In this document: positions 16,176-24,589 of the stretch, one piece after another
Layout of the letters: the number at the start of each line of letters is the position of its first letter
How positions within the stretch are numbered: position 1 is the stretch's first letter
Source: Halomonas denitrificans
Lineage (GTDB): Bacteria > Pseudomonadota > Gammaproteobacteria > Xanthomonadales > Wenzhouxiangellaceae
Assembly (NCBI GenBank): GCA_019800895.1
Contig: JAHVKF010000001.1
Span: 620,001-684,000 of the forward strand
Reading direction: 5' to 3'
Length of the DNA: 64,000 nucleotides
Made by a program: the position numbers and the translations under genes
Notes under the pieces: model-generated
The model's database searches: none
Told to the model about the DNA's origin: nothing
Seen by the model: only the letters and a program-made list of their open reading frames with translations

Positions 16176-16783
16176 TCGCGTTCCTGCCTCCTCGTCGATC
16201 CGGCCCCGCGGCTTCGCCCTGCGGCTGCGCGCGCCGCCGATACCGCCCGGGACCCCAGCACGGCGATCACCGCGGCCGCGACATTGACGGCCACGTCGCG
16301 CAGGTCGAACACGCGCGCCGGCAGCACCCACTGGATCGCCTCGTCGACCACGCCGGCCAGGCCGGTCGCCGCCACGGCCAGCAGGCGCGGTGCCGGGACG
16401 CGCCTGCCGTTCGAGCGCCGCTCCAGCAGGGCCTCCTGGACCAGCAGGGCCAGCACCCCGTACTCCATCAGGTGCGAGCGCTCGGGGATGCCCATGCGCA
16501 CGAACAGCATCAGGTAGACGGCGAACACGCCCGCCAGCACACCCCATTCCAGTCCGCGCCGCCCGACCGCCAGGCCCTGCAGCACGATCGCCGCGCCGAT
16601 CAGCACGAAGGCCAGGATGAAGGCCGGGTCGAGCACGCCGCGCTCACCCAGCGCGTCGACCAGGCGCGCGGCCAGGCCCAGCGTGGCGTAGATCACCGCG
16701 AGCACCGACAGGGCCAGCAGCCAGAGCACGCGCTCGCGCCGTGAGGTGGTCCCGAACGGGCCGTCGGCGAGTGCTGTCCTCAC
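16172..16783 (-). CDS. VanZ family membrane protein
   Basis: 203 residues with about five membrane segments. The VanZ core can be read: RSHLMEYGVLALLVQEAL near 105-120 and DEAIQWVLPARVFDLRDVAV near 148-167. VanZ-like proteins include a teicoplanin-resistance factor but most chromosomal ones, like this, have no tested role. First gene of a three-gene overlapping run with a metallopeptidase and a Trp-rich protein. Confidence 0.85.
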   Translation of the reverse strand: MRTALADGPFGTTSRRERVLWLLALSVLAVIYATLGLAARLVDALGERGVLDPAFILAFVLIGAAIVLQGLAVGRRGLEWGVLAGVFAVYLMLFVRMGIPERSHLMEYGVLALLVQEALLERRSNGRRVPAPRLLAVAATGLAGVVDEAIQWVLPARVFDLRDVAVNVAAAVIAVLGSRAVSAARAAAGRSRGAGSTRRQERE

Positions 16784-16834
16784 GAAGACGCCCGCGCGGC
16801 GGTCACCGCGGACGGAACGGGCGAGCGCACCGGG

Positions 16835-17344
16835 TCAACGGTCGTCGACTGCAGCGCCGCGGTGCGCAAGGTCGGCGCCGCTCGGCTCGAAGCCCAGCAC
16901 CAGGCGCTCGGGCAGCAGGAGGTCGTGCACCGCATCGCCCTCGACCCGGGTCCACAGCACGGTCACGTCCGAAAGCGCGTGGCCGTCGTAGCGGCCCGAC
17001 CATTCGACCCGTTCGTCGCGCTCTCCGCGGTGTTCGCTGGCAAACCGCAGGTAGCCGTCCCCCCGGATGACCTCGACCGGCGCGCAGTCCTGTTCGTCGT
17101 CGATGGTCCAGCACAGTTCGCCGCCGGCGAAGGACAGCACCCCGTCGACACCGAATGCGCCGTAGACGCCGTGGGCACGGATCTCGCCGGGCACGGCCAG
17201 GCCGTCGAGCTCGAGCGAAGAATCACCCGGCTGCGCTGTGGCTGCTGGAGCCGTCGAGACGAGCAGGAGCACGAGCCCGGCGATGGTCCGGCGTCGAAGG
17301 CACGGTCGGGCGGGGCATCGAAGTCGGAAATGCGCGACGGTCAT
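16835..17344 (-). CDS. secreted hypothetical protein
   Basis: 169 residues from ATG 17344, chosen because it places a signal peptide (RRRTIAGLVLLLVSTAPAAT, then AQ) at the N-terminus; an upstream ATG at 17401 adds 19 unlikely residues. The mature part is beta-rich, with LCWTIDDEQDCAPVEVIRGD containing two cysteines that could form a disulfide. No family recognised. Confidence 0.6.
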   Translation of the reverse strand: MTVAHFRLRCPARPCLRRRTIAGLVLLLVSTAPAATAQPGDSSLELDGLAVPGEIRAHGVYGAFGVDGVLSFAGGELCWTIDDEQDCAPVEVIRGDGYLRFASEHRGERDERVEWSGRYDGHALSDVTVLWTRVEGDAVHDLLLPERLVLGFEPSGADLAHRGAAVDDR

Positions 17345-17444
17345 GGCGATCTCCTGGCGCTGGCTGCGCACGTTGCCTGAAGGTCCGACCCCGGCCGGCA
17401 CCGATCGTTCGGCCGGTGGGCGTGCGACGTGTCCATGCCGCGAT

Positions 17445-17702
17445 TCAACCGCCGCCGCCCTTGCCGGACGATCGCGAACGCTTCTCCCACAGGTTCACGA
17501 AGAAGTTGCCCACCGAACCGATCAGCATGAACAGGGAGCCGAACACGAACAGCCAGATCGCGAGGGTCTTGTAGGCCTCGAACCGTTCGAAGAACAGGAT
17601 GCTGCCGATGAAGAAGCTCAGGTTGCCGACCAGGCCGATGGTCATGTGGATCCAGCTGTAGTCCTGGACGAGGACGCGGAGCGGTTTGTTGTCGATGTCC
17701 AT
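17445..17702 (-). CDS. YrhK-like small membrane protein
   Basis: 85 residues from ATG 17702. The YrhK-like domain is plain: DYSWIHMTIGLVGNLSFFIG then FFERFEAYKTLAIWLFVFGS and a third conserved stretch FMLIGSVGNF. Two to three membrane segments; basic tail ending in glycines. Function unknown. An in-frame ATG 22 codons upstream is less likely because the extra residues are not hydrophobic or conserved. Confidence 0.85.
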   Translation of the reverse strand: MDIDNKPLRVLVQDYSWIHMTIGLVGNLSFFIGSILFFERFEAYKTLAIWLFVFGSLFMLIGSVGNFFVNLWEKRSRSSGKGGGG

Positions 17703-17799
17703 CGCGATCCCTCGATTCGGGAAATGGAGGTTCGACGAACAGGATAGCCGCCCCCGCCTGGCCTGCACGGAGCATCGCCCCTCGTCAGCGCCCCATTGT

Positions 17800-17994
17800 T
17801 CAGACCGGAGAGCCTTCGTCGTTGCCGGGGAGCGGCTCGAGCACCACCACGAGGAACGTTGCGATCGGCCCCAGCAACGGCGAGTGCAGGAACCCGTTCA
17901 GCCCGCCGCGGCCCTTGCCCTGCGCCAGGCCCGCGTTGATCAGGCACAGCGTGCCCCAGCCCGCGTACCACTCGTTGAAAAAGCCATCACCCAT
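17800..17994 (-). CDS. small membrane protein, unknown
   Basis: 64 residues. One or two hydrophobic stretches: WGTLCLINAGLAQGKGRGGL followed by LLGPIATFLVVVLEPL. The GLAQGKGR...LLGPIATF pattern recurs in small unknown membrane proteins of proteobacteria. The alternative open frame overlapping it has no such features. Confidence 0.6.
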   Translation of the reverse strand: MGDGFFNEWYAGWGTLCLINAGLAQGKGRGGLNGFLHSPLLGPIATFLVVVLEPLPGNDEGSPV

Positions 17995-18047
17995 GGTGCA
18001 ACCCGTTGTCCCGACCGCCAGTTCGAAAGCCTATCGGACCGGTGCGA

Positions 18048-18446
18048 TCACCGCGCGCACTCACCGGACTCGGAACTGTGCCACCACTCGCGGAATCGGC
18101 AGCACAACCCGTCGCCATCGAAGTCGGCGACCAGCACGCCGTCGACCTCGATCGCCTCGCCGGAGTCGCGCCGCACCAGCGACGTTCGCCAGTGGGCCAC
18201 GCCCGTTGCGCCTTCGACGGAGAGGATCTCGTAGCGAAACCGAATGTCGCGCTGCCGCTCGATGGCCTGGCCCCAGGCGGCCACGATTTCGCTTCGCCCA
18301 CGCTGCGGCGCCTCCAGCGGCGTCCAGTGGTACTCCGCATCGGTCGTGAACAGCGGCGCCGCCGCCTCCGGTCGTTCGGACATCCAGGCCCTGCCGTAGC
18401 GGTCGAGCCAGTCGCCGAACGTGTCGTGCGTGATGGGGTGTTCCAT
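18048..18446 (-). CDS. NTF2/SnoaL-like protein
   Basis: 132 residues from ATG 18446. The layout of a cone-shaped NTF2-like domain is visible: DRYGRAWMSERPEAAAPLFT, YHWTPLEAPQRGRSEIVAAW, then strands ending CRFREWWHSS. Such proteins may be enzymes or ligand binders; nothing indicates which. It is one of three NTF2-like genes within 3.3 kb. Confidence 0.75.
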   Translation of the reverse strand: MEHPITHDTFGDWLDRYGRAWMSERPEAAAPLFTTDAEYHWTPLEAPQRGRSEIVAAWGQAIERQRDIRFRYEILSVEGATGVAHWRTSLVRRDSGEAIEVDGVLVADFDGDGLCCRFREWWHSSESGECAR

Positions 18447-18465
18447 GGCAATCGTCCTATGTTCC

Positions 18466-18525
18466 GCTTGGGTCAAGTGCGCCTGGGTCCAGTGCGCTTG
18501 GTTCCAGTGCGCGTGGGTCCGACTC
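18466..18525. repeat. 15-bp tandem repeat, four imperfect copies
   Basis: Consecutive units GCTTGGGTCAAGTGC, GCCTGGGTCCAGTGC, GCTTGGTTCCAGTGC and GCGTGGGTCCGACTC. They occupy most of the gap between the NTF2-like gene and the GNAT gene, directly upstream of the former, where its promoter or leader should be. Confidence 0.85.
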
Positions 18526-18538
18526 TCCTGGGGCCGCT

Positions 18539-19543
18539 TCAGGGGCGCGCGTTCGGATGCGCCACGACGAACCGCAACACCGTTCGAGCTCCGTCCGGCG
18601 GCACGTGCTCGGACTGCAGAACACCACCGACGCGGCGAATCATCCGGGCCGAGGCCTCGTTGCCGGCATGGCAGTGGATGTGCACATCGCCGATCCCCCG
18701 GGCACGCGCCTGCTCGATCGTGCGCGCCAGCAGTTCGATCCCGAGCCCTTCGCCTCGCCGGGACGGCCGGATGCCCAGGCCGATATGCCCGCCACAGGCG
18801 CGCAGGCCGCTGTTGAGCCGATGACGGAGGTTGGAGACGCCGAGCAGGTCCTGGCCGTCGACCAGCCAGAAGGTGGAACTGGGGACGTAGCCATCCGGCA
18901 GATCGACGCCCCGCTCGAAGCGCTCGATGCGCCGGAGCATGGCGTCGAAATCCTGCGGATCGAAATCCATCGGAAAGGGATAGCGTTCCTCGTCGCCGAG
19001 TTCGTCGAGGTAGGCCCGGTAGCTGGCTTCGAAGCGACCATCGGGCCGGACCAGGCGCAGGCGACTCCGGCGCGCCTCGTCGAACCTCGAGACGTCCTGC
19101 CCGGGAAGCGTCATCACCGCCTCGCCGAGATCGTTGGACCCGCGTTCGACCCAGCCCCGACGCGCGTAGAACCCGAACGCCCGCGTATCGCGCTCCGTGG
19201 TCAGCGTCAGCGTCGCGTGGCCAGCGTCCCGCAAGGCCGCGACCAGCGGGGCCATCAGGCGGGCGCCGACGCCTTTGCCTTCGTGCTCCGGGCGAACGAA
19301 CAGCGCGTAGACCGAGCCGTCGCGAAGGTCCCCCATCGAAAATCCGACGACCGTATCGCCGTCTTCGGCGCAGAAGCAGACGTGCGAAGGCGGCTGCCCC
19401 TTGCCGAGCATGTCGGCGATCGCGCCCGCGTCGATCCCGAGCTCGGCCGCACGCGAGGAGGTCAGGACGTTTTCCTTGACCGCGAAGCGAACGGCCATCA
19501 GGTCGCGCGCGTCGGATGGCGTCGCTGGACGGACCCGGATCAC
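18539..19543 (-). CDS. tandem-domain GNAT acetyltransferase
   Basis: 334 residues holding two GNAT folds. The first (1-150) has VRPEHEGKGVGARLMAPLVA, the acetyl-CoA loop; the second (about 155-334) has IRPSRRGEGLGIELLARTIE and ARMIRRVGGVLQSE. Acetyl donor is acetyl-CoA; substrate unknown. Its ATG overlaps the stop of the upstream NTF2-like gene by four bases, so both are translated together. Confidence 0.88.
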   Translation of the reverse strand: MIRVRPATPSDARDLMAVRFAVKENVLTSSRAAELGIDAGAIADMLGKGQPPSHVCFCAEDGDTVVGFSMGDLRDGSVYALFVRPEHEGKGVGARLMAPLVAALRDAGHATLTLTTERDTRAFGFYARRGWVERGSNDLGEAVMTLPGQDVSRFDEARRSRLRLVRPDGRFEASYRAYLDELGDEERYPFPMDFDPQDFDAMLRRIERFERGVDLPDGYVPSSTFWLVDGQDLLGVSNLRHRLNSGLRACGGHIGLGIRPSRRGEGLGIELLARTIEQARARGIGDVHIHCHAGNEASARMIRRVGGVLQSEHVPPDGARTVLRFVVAHPNARP

Positions 19544-19998
19544 GGATGCTGTGCCTCTCCTGCGTCGCCGCCGCCGACCGTCAGGCCGTCTCGTTCGTCA
19601 TCCCAGGCCATGTTCGCGATCTTCCACTCGCCGTCGATCTTGTACAGCTGGATGGAATTGATGCCGCGTTTCAGAAAGCGCGTCTGCGCCGCATCCTCGT
19701 AGGCTTCGTAGGTGCTAAACACGTGCGCGATCTGGCCGAAGGTCTCGATCACGTTGTGCACTTCGACCTCGAAGAAATCGCGTCCGCCCATCTTCCGCTC
19801 GAAATTCGCCGGATAGTCCACCGCGCGAATGATCTCCGGCCGGGCCACGCAGTCGTCGCCGACGACGGTCCGGATCATGTGCGCCTGGGGCAGGAACAGC
19901 TCGGCCTCGCGCGCCCAGTCACGCGCACGGTCGCCGGGGCCCGAGACCAGCGAATAGAGCTCGGTGACCAGCGCCCGGATGGCGTCGCGGTCGCTCAC
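19540..19998 (-). CDS. NTF2-like (SnoaL-type) protein
   Basis: 152 residues with the NTF2 pattern: an N-terminal helix (DRDAIRALVTELYSLVSG), VHNVIETFGQIAHVFSTYEA, and a final strand IYKIDGEWKIANMAWDDE-like segment (LYKIDGEWKIANMAWD). Expressed in the same overlapping pair as the double GNAT enzyme. Role unknown. Confidence 0.8.
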   Translation of the reverse strand: MSDRDAIRALVTELYSLVSGPGDRARDWAREAELFLPQAHMIRTVVGDDCVARPEIIRAVDYPANFERKMGGRDFFEVEVHNVIETFGQIAHVFSTYEAYEDAAQTRFLKRGINSIQLYKIDGEWKIANMAWDDERDGLTVGGGDAGEAQHP

Positions 19999-20008
19999 GA
20001 CCGATTCC

Positions 20009-20383
20009 TCATCGGCCGGCTTCGAACAGCACGAGCGCGGCGACCGCGAAGAACACGATCCACGACAGGTGCCGCCCTCGTCCGCCCCACAGCGTGATCA
20101 GGCCGGTCGCGAAGAAGGTCGCGGCCGTAGCGAGAAGGACGCTGCGGTCGTCGAGGCGGTCGTGGGCCGCGAGCACCAGCAGCGCGGCGAAACCGAACCA
20201 GGCAACGGTCGTGATGTGCCAGGCGAAGCGGAGCACGTCGGCCATCGATTCCCGGCCGAACAGCCGCAGCGTGGGCAGCGACTCCAGGCGCTCGATGCGT
20301 TTCAGGACGAAGCGTTCGCCGAGCAGCGAATGGGCGAAACCGATGCCGACGAGGAGGACGGCTGCAAGATCGAGGACAAGCAT
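20009..20383 (-). CDS. four-segment membrane protein, unknown
   Basis: 124 residues with about four membrane segments (1-18, 50-70, 80-97, 105-122). Motifs GFAHSLLGERFVLKRIERL and FAWHITTVAWFGFAALLVLA are typical of a conserved but uncharacterised inner-membrane family. Ends ten bases before the NTF2-like gene at 19540-19998, so probably the same transcript. Confidence 0.7.
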   Translation of the reverse strand: MLVLDLAAVLLVGIGFAHSLLGERFVLKRIERLESLPTLRLFGRESMADVLRFAWHITTVAWFGFAALLVLAAHDRLDDRSVLLATAATFFATGLITLWGGRGRHLSWIVFFAVAALVLFEAGR

Positions 20384-20448
20384 CGTGGTTCCCGTGGTGG
20401 GCTCGGCGTTACCGCGGCCGCTCCAGTCTACCCGCGCTCGCCCGGCGC

Positions 20449-20796
20449 CTAGGCAGGACCGCCGGTCAGCAGGCCGGCGAACAGGTACGCGGCCGTCGGC
20501 CCGGCCAGCCCGAGATAGAGCAGCACCAGCATCCAGTAGATCACCGGCTCGCGGCTGCGCTCGAAGTGATCGATCTGGCCCCGGTAGCCCACCGTTGCGA
20601 TCCAGCCCGAGTGCAGTGCGAAAGCCGTGTAGACGATCAAGGCGAGCGCGCAGAGGATCAGCAGCGGGCTCGCGGTCCAGTCGAGGACAGCGTCCAGGCC
20701 GAAGGCGGCCGCGATGCCGAGGAGGCCGAGCGTGGTGAACGCGATCGCGGCAAGCGGCCGCCCGGCCGGGTTGCGCGGCGGTCGCTTCCGGCTCAC
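20449..20796 (-). CDS. three-segment membrane protein, unknown
   Basis: 115 residues; basic N-terminus (SRKRPPRNPAGRP), hydrophobic stretches near 15-35, 42-62 and 88-110, and a short hydrophilic loop IDHFERSREPVIYW. No family recognised. Same strand as its neighbours. Confidence 0.6.
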   Translation of the reverse strand: MSRKRPPRNPAGRPLAAIAFTTLGLLGIAAAFGLDAVLDWTASPLLILCALALIVYTAFALHSGWIATVGYRGQIDHFERSREPVIYWMLVLLYLGLAGPTAAYLFAGLLTGGPA

Positions 20797-20885
20797 GGCA
20801 GGGCCTGCTGCAGATCGGTGCGCGAGGTCCGGCCCGGGGAAGAATCGGCGAAGGAGGTACCGGTGGCCATCGCGAACGCTCCGGT

Positions 20886-21281
20886 TCAGTCCTCGCTCAG
20901 CCCGCGCCGGTCCTCGTCGGACAGCACCCGCTCGAGCGCGGCCGTGTCGTAGAAGGATCGAACCGACGCGATCCGGCCGTCGCGAACCGTGATCCAGTCG
21001 CAGGAGGGAATGACGCCGCCGGCCGAGTGGTTCTCGAAGTACACCGCCGCGCGACCCGAATCCGCCACCACGGCCTGGATCTCGAGCCGGTTGACGCTCT
21101 TGCGCGCCAGCGGCTCGACGGTCGCCAGGTAGTGGTCGCGCCCCGCCAGGCGACCGAAGGGGCTGATGTGGACGAAGTCCGCGGCCAGGTGCTCGCGCAG
21201 CCAGGCCAGGTCCATGCGCTGCCAGGCCTGGATCCAGCCGCGGGCCAGGCTGCGCACATCGCCGGAGCGGTCGGTGGCCAT
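20886..21281 (-). CDS. NTF2/SnoaL-like protein
   Basis: 131 residues. WIQAWQRMDLAWLREHLAAD, FVHISPFGRLAGRDHYLATV and the final WITVRDGRIASVRSFYD are standard SnoaL-like elements. Likely co-transcribed with the VOC protein gene that ends ten bases... upstream on the same strand begins at 21635. Function unknown. Confidence 0.8.
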   Translation of the reverse strand: MATDRSGDVRSLARGWIQAWQRMDLAWLREHLAADFVHISPFGRLAGRDHYLATVEPLARKSVNRLEIQAVVADSGRAAVYFENHSAGGVIPSCDWITVRDGRIASVRSFYDTAALERVLSDEDRRGLSED

Positions 21282-21290
21282 GCCCCGCGA

Positions 21291-21635
21291 TCAGACCTGC
21301 CAGAGCCCGTGCTGGATGCCGCCGAGCACGTAGATCGCGATCGTGCCCCGACCCGGAATCTCCATTGCCTCGAGGGCGACTTCGCCGCCGGACTCGGTGG
21401 CCGCGGCCAGGGCCCGCTCCAGGTCGTCGACCCGGTGGTACGGCCGAACGACCGGGTCTTCGTCCTCGTGCATCGGCGCCCGAACCCCGACCTCGGTACC
21501 GTCGGGCCGCGTGGCCGTTCGCGCCCCGCCCAGCTCGGCTACCGGTTCACCGAACTCGGCGCCGAGGCTCCGGGCGAGCGCGGCGCAGGTCGCATCGACG
21601 TCTGGCGTCACGAATTCCAGGTAGTGCAGGTCCAT
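21291..21635 (-). CDS. VOC (glyoxalase-fold) protein
   Basis: 114 residues from ATG 21635. It begins MDLHYLEFVTPDVDATCAAL, a classic first beta-alpha unit of the VOC fold, and ends with GRGTIAIYVLGGIQHGLWQV. Metal-binding residues cannot be assigned with confidence, so it may be an enzyme or a binding protein. A longer ATG start at 21695 adds residues outside the fold. Followed after nine bases by the NTF2-like gene. Confidence 0.82.
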   Translation of the reverse strand: MDLHYLEFVTPDVDATCAALARSLGAEFGEPVAELGGARTATRPDGTEVGVRAPMHEDEDPVVRPYHRVDDLERALAAATESGGEVALEAMEIPGRGTIAIYVLGGIQHGLWQV

Positions 21636-21666
21636 GGCGGCATCCTCGACGGGGAACGAATCGCCA

Positions 21667-22170
21667 TCATTCCACTTCCGGAGGGTCGGCTGCAATCCCG
21701 CCGGACGCGCCGACGCGGCGCCGCGCCAGCTCCAGCGAGCCCAGCGCCGCCACGCCGCCGAAGACGAAGGCCCAGACCGAGTCGTCCAGCACCAGGTGCC
21801 AGGCCACCGGGCCGTCGCCGGACAGCAGGTTCATGGTCTGCAGGAACAGCGGCACGAAGACGGCGGTGCCGGCCGCCCCGCCGAGCAGCACCGGAAAGCG
21901 GCCGAAGCGGACAAAACGTTCGCGCCGGAACAGCAGGCCGGTGATCCACCAGAACAGCGCGCCGCTCAGGACGCCGAACAGCGCGAAGCGCAGGGCCAGC
22001 GAGAGCGCGAGGACCCCGCCGCTGCCTGCGCCGTCCGGCGCGTCCGCGACGGCCATCAGCGCGAGTACCGAGCCGATCAGGCCGAAGACCAGGCCCCAGA
22101 GACCGGCATGGACGAGGCCGCCGGGGAGTCGCGATGGCGGACGGGCGGAGGCTTCGGGTTCGGGACGCAT
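21667..22170 (-). CDS. membrane protein, unknown
   Basis: 167 residues from ATG 22170. A proline/arginine-rich N-terminus (RPEPEASARPPSRLPGG) precedes four hydrophobic stretches (VHAGLWGLVFGLIGSVLALM, ALRFALFGVLSGALFWWITG, a third near 100 and a fourth near 140). Tail is polar. No family recognised. An upstream start at 22254 is possible but less likely. Confidence 0.6.
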   Translation of the reverse strand: MRPEPEASARPPSRLPGGLVHAGLWGLVFGLIGSVLALMAVADAPDGAGSGGVLALSLALRFALFGVLSGALFWWITGLLFRRERFVRFGRFPVLLGGAAGTAVFVPLFLQTMNLLSGDGPVAWHLVLDDSVWAFVFGGVAALGSLELARRRVGASGGIAADPPEVE

Positions 22171-22273
22171 GGCAGGCTCCTGGAGCGGGTCGGTGTCGAA
22201 CAGGGTACGAATATGCCATCCCGATCGGACCGCGCAGGGGCCGGAAGATGGCAATCGGCGGGCAGGTGAAGAG

Positions 22274-23860
22274 CTACAGCGCGTGCTCGGTGCTGGTCTC
22301 GATGCGATACATCATCCGGTTGGCCAGCTCGGCGGCGAGCGCCTCGGGCAGGTACGGAACGGTCCGCTCGCCGTGCGGCAGGCGCACGGTCAGCGAGGCC
22401 AGGCCGTGGCGGCGCTGGTAGGGGCTGGTGGTCACCTTGACCTGCTGGCAGCGCGCGTCCTCGAACAGGATGATCTTCGTGCCCACCAGGCCTTCGCGAA
22501 CCTGCAGGCCGTCCTCGCCGATCTGTACGCCCCAGCGCTTCCAGCGCAGGTGGATCAGGAACGCGAGCAGCACGGCGGCGGCAACCAGCGCTTCGGGCAG
22601 CCACGACCAGCCATCGCCGAAGAAGTGGTTCACCGCGGCCATCGCGAGCGGAATCGGCAGCAGCCGTTGCCAGTAGACCCGACGGAAGCGCTTGTCGATG
22701 GGTTCGAACTCCGGCGGCCGCCACTCGCGCGCCGCCATTTCCGACGCCACCGCCGGGAGGCGCTCGGGCGAAATGCCCGGCACCAGGAACCGCTTGCCCT
22801 GGTTGATGGGGTTCATCGCGTCGAGGGCGGCCTGGTGACCGACCGCGTGCCAACGGCGCAGGACGCGGCCGAACGCGGTCTGGACCAGTTCGAGGCTGTG
22901 CAGCTTGCTGCGCTTCAGGGAGGTCTCGCGCCGGTCCAGCAGGCCGTATTCGGCGTGCAGGCGTTCGGCGTCCCCGGTCAGCCGGTAGCCGTGGAAGCGG
23001 ACCACCGCGATCAGGCCTGAGACGACCAGCCCCAGCGCGATGAACAGGGCGACCAGGCCCAGCACGGCGGCCACGGCGAGCAGCGGGGCCGACGACAGCG
23101 CATCGACATCGACCACCCCGGCCTGCTCGGCCCAGTCGACCGCGTCGTCGACGCGGTCGCCGATCCGCTCGGCCAGGGGACCGCCGATCACGCCGAGCAC
23201 GATCCAGATCTGGTTCGAGGTCATGCCGTAGCGGAACAGGTCGCCGACGCTCGGCTGGTACTTGGCGTCGGCGGCCGGATCGAGATCCGCGGCTGCGCCA
23301 CCATCCCCGGCGGATGCGGCCGGGGTCTCGACCGCGTCCGCTGCCCGGGCCCGGACTCCGGCGATGCGATCGCGCAACGCGTGCGCGTCGGCGGTCGGGA
23401 TGCCCGGCAGTTCGACCTCGGTCTGGGCCGCGCCGGGGGTCTCCAGGTTCAGGCGGGTCAGGCCCAGCGGCTTCAGGTACAGGGGCTGGCTGAAGGCCAC
23501 GTTCTGGACCCGCTCGAAGCGGACCTTCAGCTCCTTCTGCTCGAACAGGCCCTTGCGCACGCGGATGGCGTCGTCGGCCACCTGGAACCGGAAGCGCCGG
23601 TGATAGACCAGCGTGACCAGCAGGCCCGCCAGCAGCAGGCCGCCGGCGATCAGGCCGGCTTCGCGCAGGCCGAAGGACTCGGACAGGAACGCGCCGGTGC
23701 CGGCGCCGAAGAACAGGAACAGGTTCTCGCGCACCGCCTTCTGGACGCCGTTGATGTAGAGCGCCGCGACCGCGCTGCCGGGCAGGCGGTTCCACGCCGG
23801 TCCTCCGGCGTCGTCCGGCGGCGTGTCCGAGGCGGAGTCCGGCGACGCGGCGTCGCTCAT
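22274..23860 (-). CDS. PH-domain membrane protein, YdbT-like
   Basis: 528 residues. Multiple bacterial PH (bPH2) repeats alternate with membrane pairs: DAIRVRKGLFEQKELKVRFE, RLHAEYGLLDRRETSLKRSK and GLQVREGLVGTKIILFEDAR are the three domain starts, each followed by a Q/R-rich strand (VQNVAFSQPL, HSLELVQTAF, CQQVKVTTSPY). This matches YdbT of Bacillus. It overlaps the YdbS-like gene by four bases (ATGA); the two usually act together at the membrane, and in Bacillus are linked to antimicrobial resistance. Confidence 0.9.
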   Translation of the reverse strand: MSDAASPDSASDTPPDDAGGPAWNRLPGSAVAALYINGVQKAVRENLFLFFGAGTGAFLSESFGLREAGLIAGGLLLAGLLVTLVYHRRFRFQVADDAIRVRKGLFEQKELKVRFERVQNVAFSQPLYLKPLGLTRLNLETPGAAQTEVELPGIPTADAHALRDRIAGVRARAADAVETPAASAGDGGAAADLDPAADAKYQPSVGDLFRYGMTSNQIWIVLGVIGGPLAERIGDRVDDAVDWAEQAGVVDVDALSSAPLLAVAAVLGLVALFIALGLVVSGLIAVVRFHGYRLTGDAERLHAEYGLLDRRETSLKRSKLHSLELVQTAFGRVLRRWHAVGHQAALDAMNPINQGKRFLVPGISPERLPAVASEMAAREWRPPEFEPIDKRFRRVYWQRLLPIPLAMAAVNHFFGDGWSWLPEALVAAAVLLAFLIHLRWKRWGVQIGEDGLQVREGLVGTKIILFEDARCQQVKVTTSPYQRRHGLASLTVRLPHGERTVPYLPEALAAELANRMMYRIETSTEHAL

Positions 23861-24474
23861 CCGCCTTCGTCCCCGGAGTCGTTTCCGGAGTCGGCCTCGG
23901 AATCACCCGCGGTGTCGGCCAGCGCGTCGCGCAGGCGGATCTGCTCGGCCAGGTGTTCGCGCAGCGTATCCGCGGTCGTCGCCTCGAGGCCGATGATGTC
24001 GAGGTCCGAGGTCATGCCGCCGGCGGTGAACAGCTTCAGGCGGGCCAGGCCCTTCCATCGTTCGATTGGCCCGCTGGACGTCTCGACGTGCTGGATGCGC
24101 GCGAACGGCAGCATCGTCACCTTGCGCCAGAAGATGCCTTCGCGCGCGGCGATGTCGTGGTCGCGCAGGGCCCAGCCACGGCGACCGGCATCGACCCAGC
24201 GATAGACGCCGATCAGCAGCGCCAGCAGGCCCAGGGCGACCGGCGCGATCAATCCGGGCAGCAGCGTGACGCCCGGGATGAAGTTCGCCGCCGCGGACGC
24301 CGCAGCGATCGGCAGCCACCAGATCGCGGTGGTGAGCACGGTGTAGCCCCGGAAGCTCCGGGCGATCGGCTCGAACTCGAGCTCGCGGTAGTCCGGCAGC
24401 GCATCGAAGCGGCGCTGCGGGTTATGGAAGCCGGGTTCCTTCGGCGCGTCCGACGCCGAGGTGCTGTCGTTCAT
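23857..24474 (-). CDS. PH-domain membrane protein, YdbS-like
   Basis: 205 residues from ATG 24474. Two membrane segments (about 45-65 and 70-92) precede one bPH2 domain: DHDIAAREGIFWRKVTMLPF then ARIQHVETSSGPIERW, which is the characteristic RIQHVE..GPIER motif of YdbS. The tail is acidic and low complexity (DSEADSGNDSGDEGG). Immediately upstream of and overlapping the YdbT-like gene. Confidence 0.9.
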   Translation of the reverse strand: MNDSTSASDAPKEPGFHNPQRRFDALPDYRELEFEPIARSFRGYTVLTTAIWWLPIAAASAAANFIPGVTLLPGLIAPVALGLLALLIGVYRWVDAGRRGWALRDHDIAAREGIFWRKVTMLPFARIQHVETSSGPIERWKGLARLKLFTAGGMTSDLDIIGLEATTADTLREHLAEQIRLRDALADTAGDSEADSGNDSGDEGG

Positions 24475-24589
24475 CCAGATCGTCCCGTTGCTGGTCGTTA
24501 CGTGCCCGCTCGTAGCGTCGAGCCCCGGGACCATTGTCGCGCAGGTTGGGGGACGGGTCGTGTGCCGGAAGTCGGAGACCGACCGCTCG

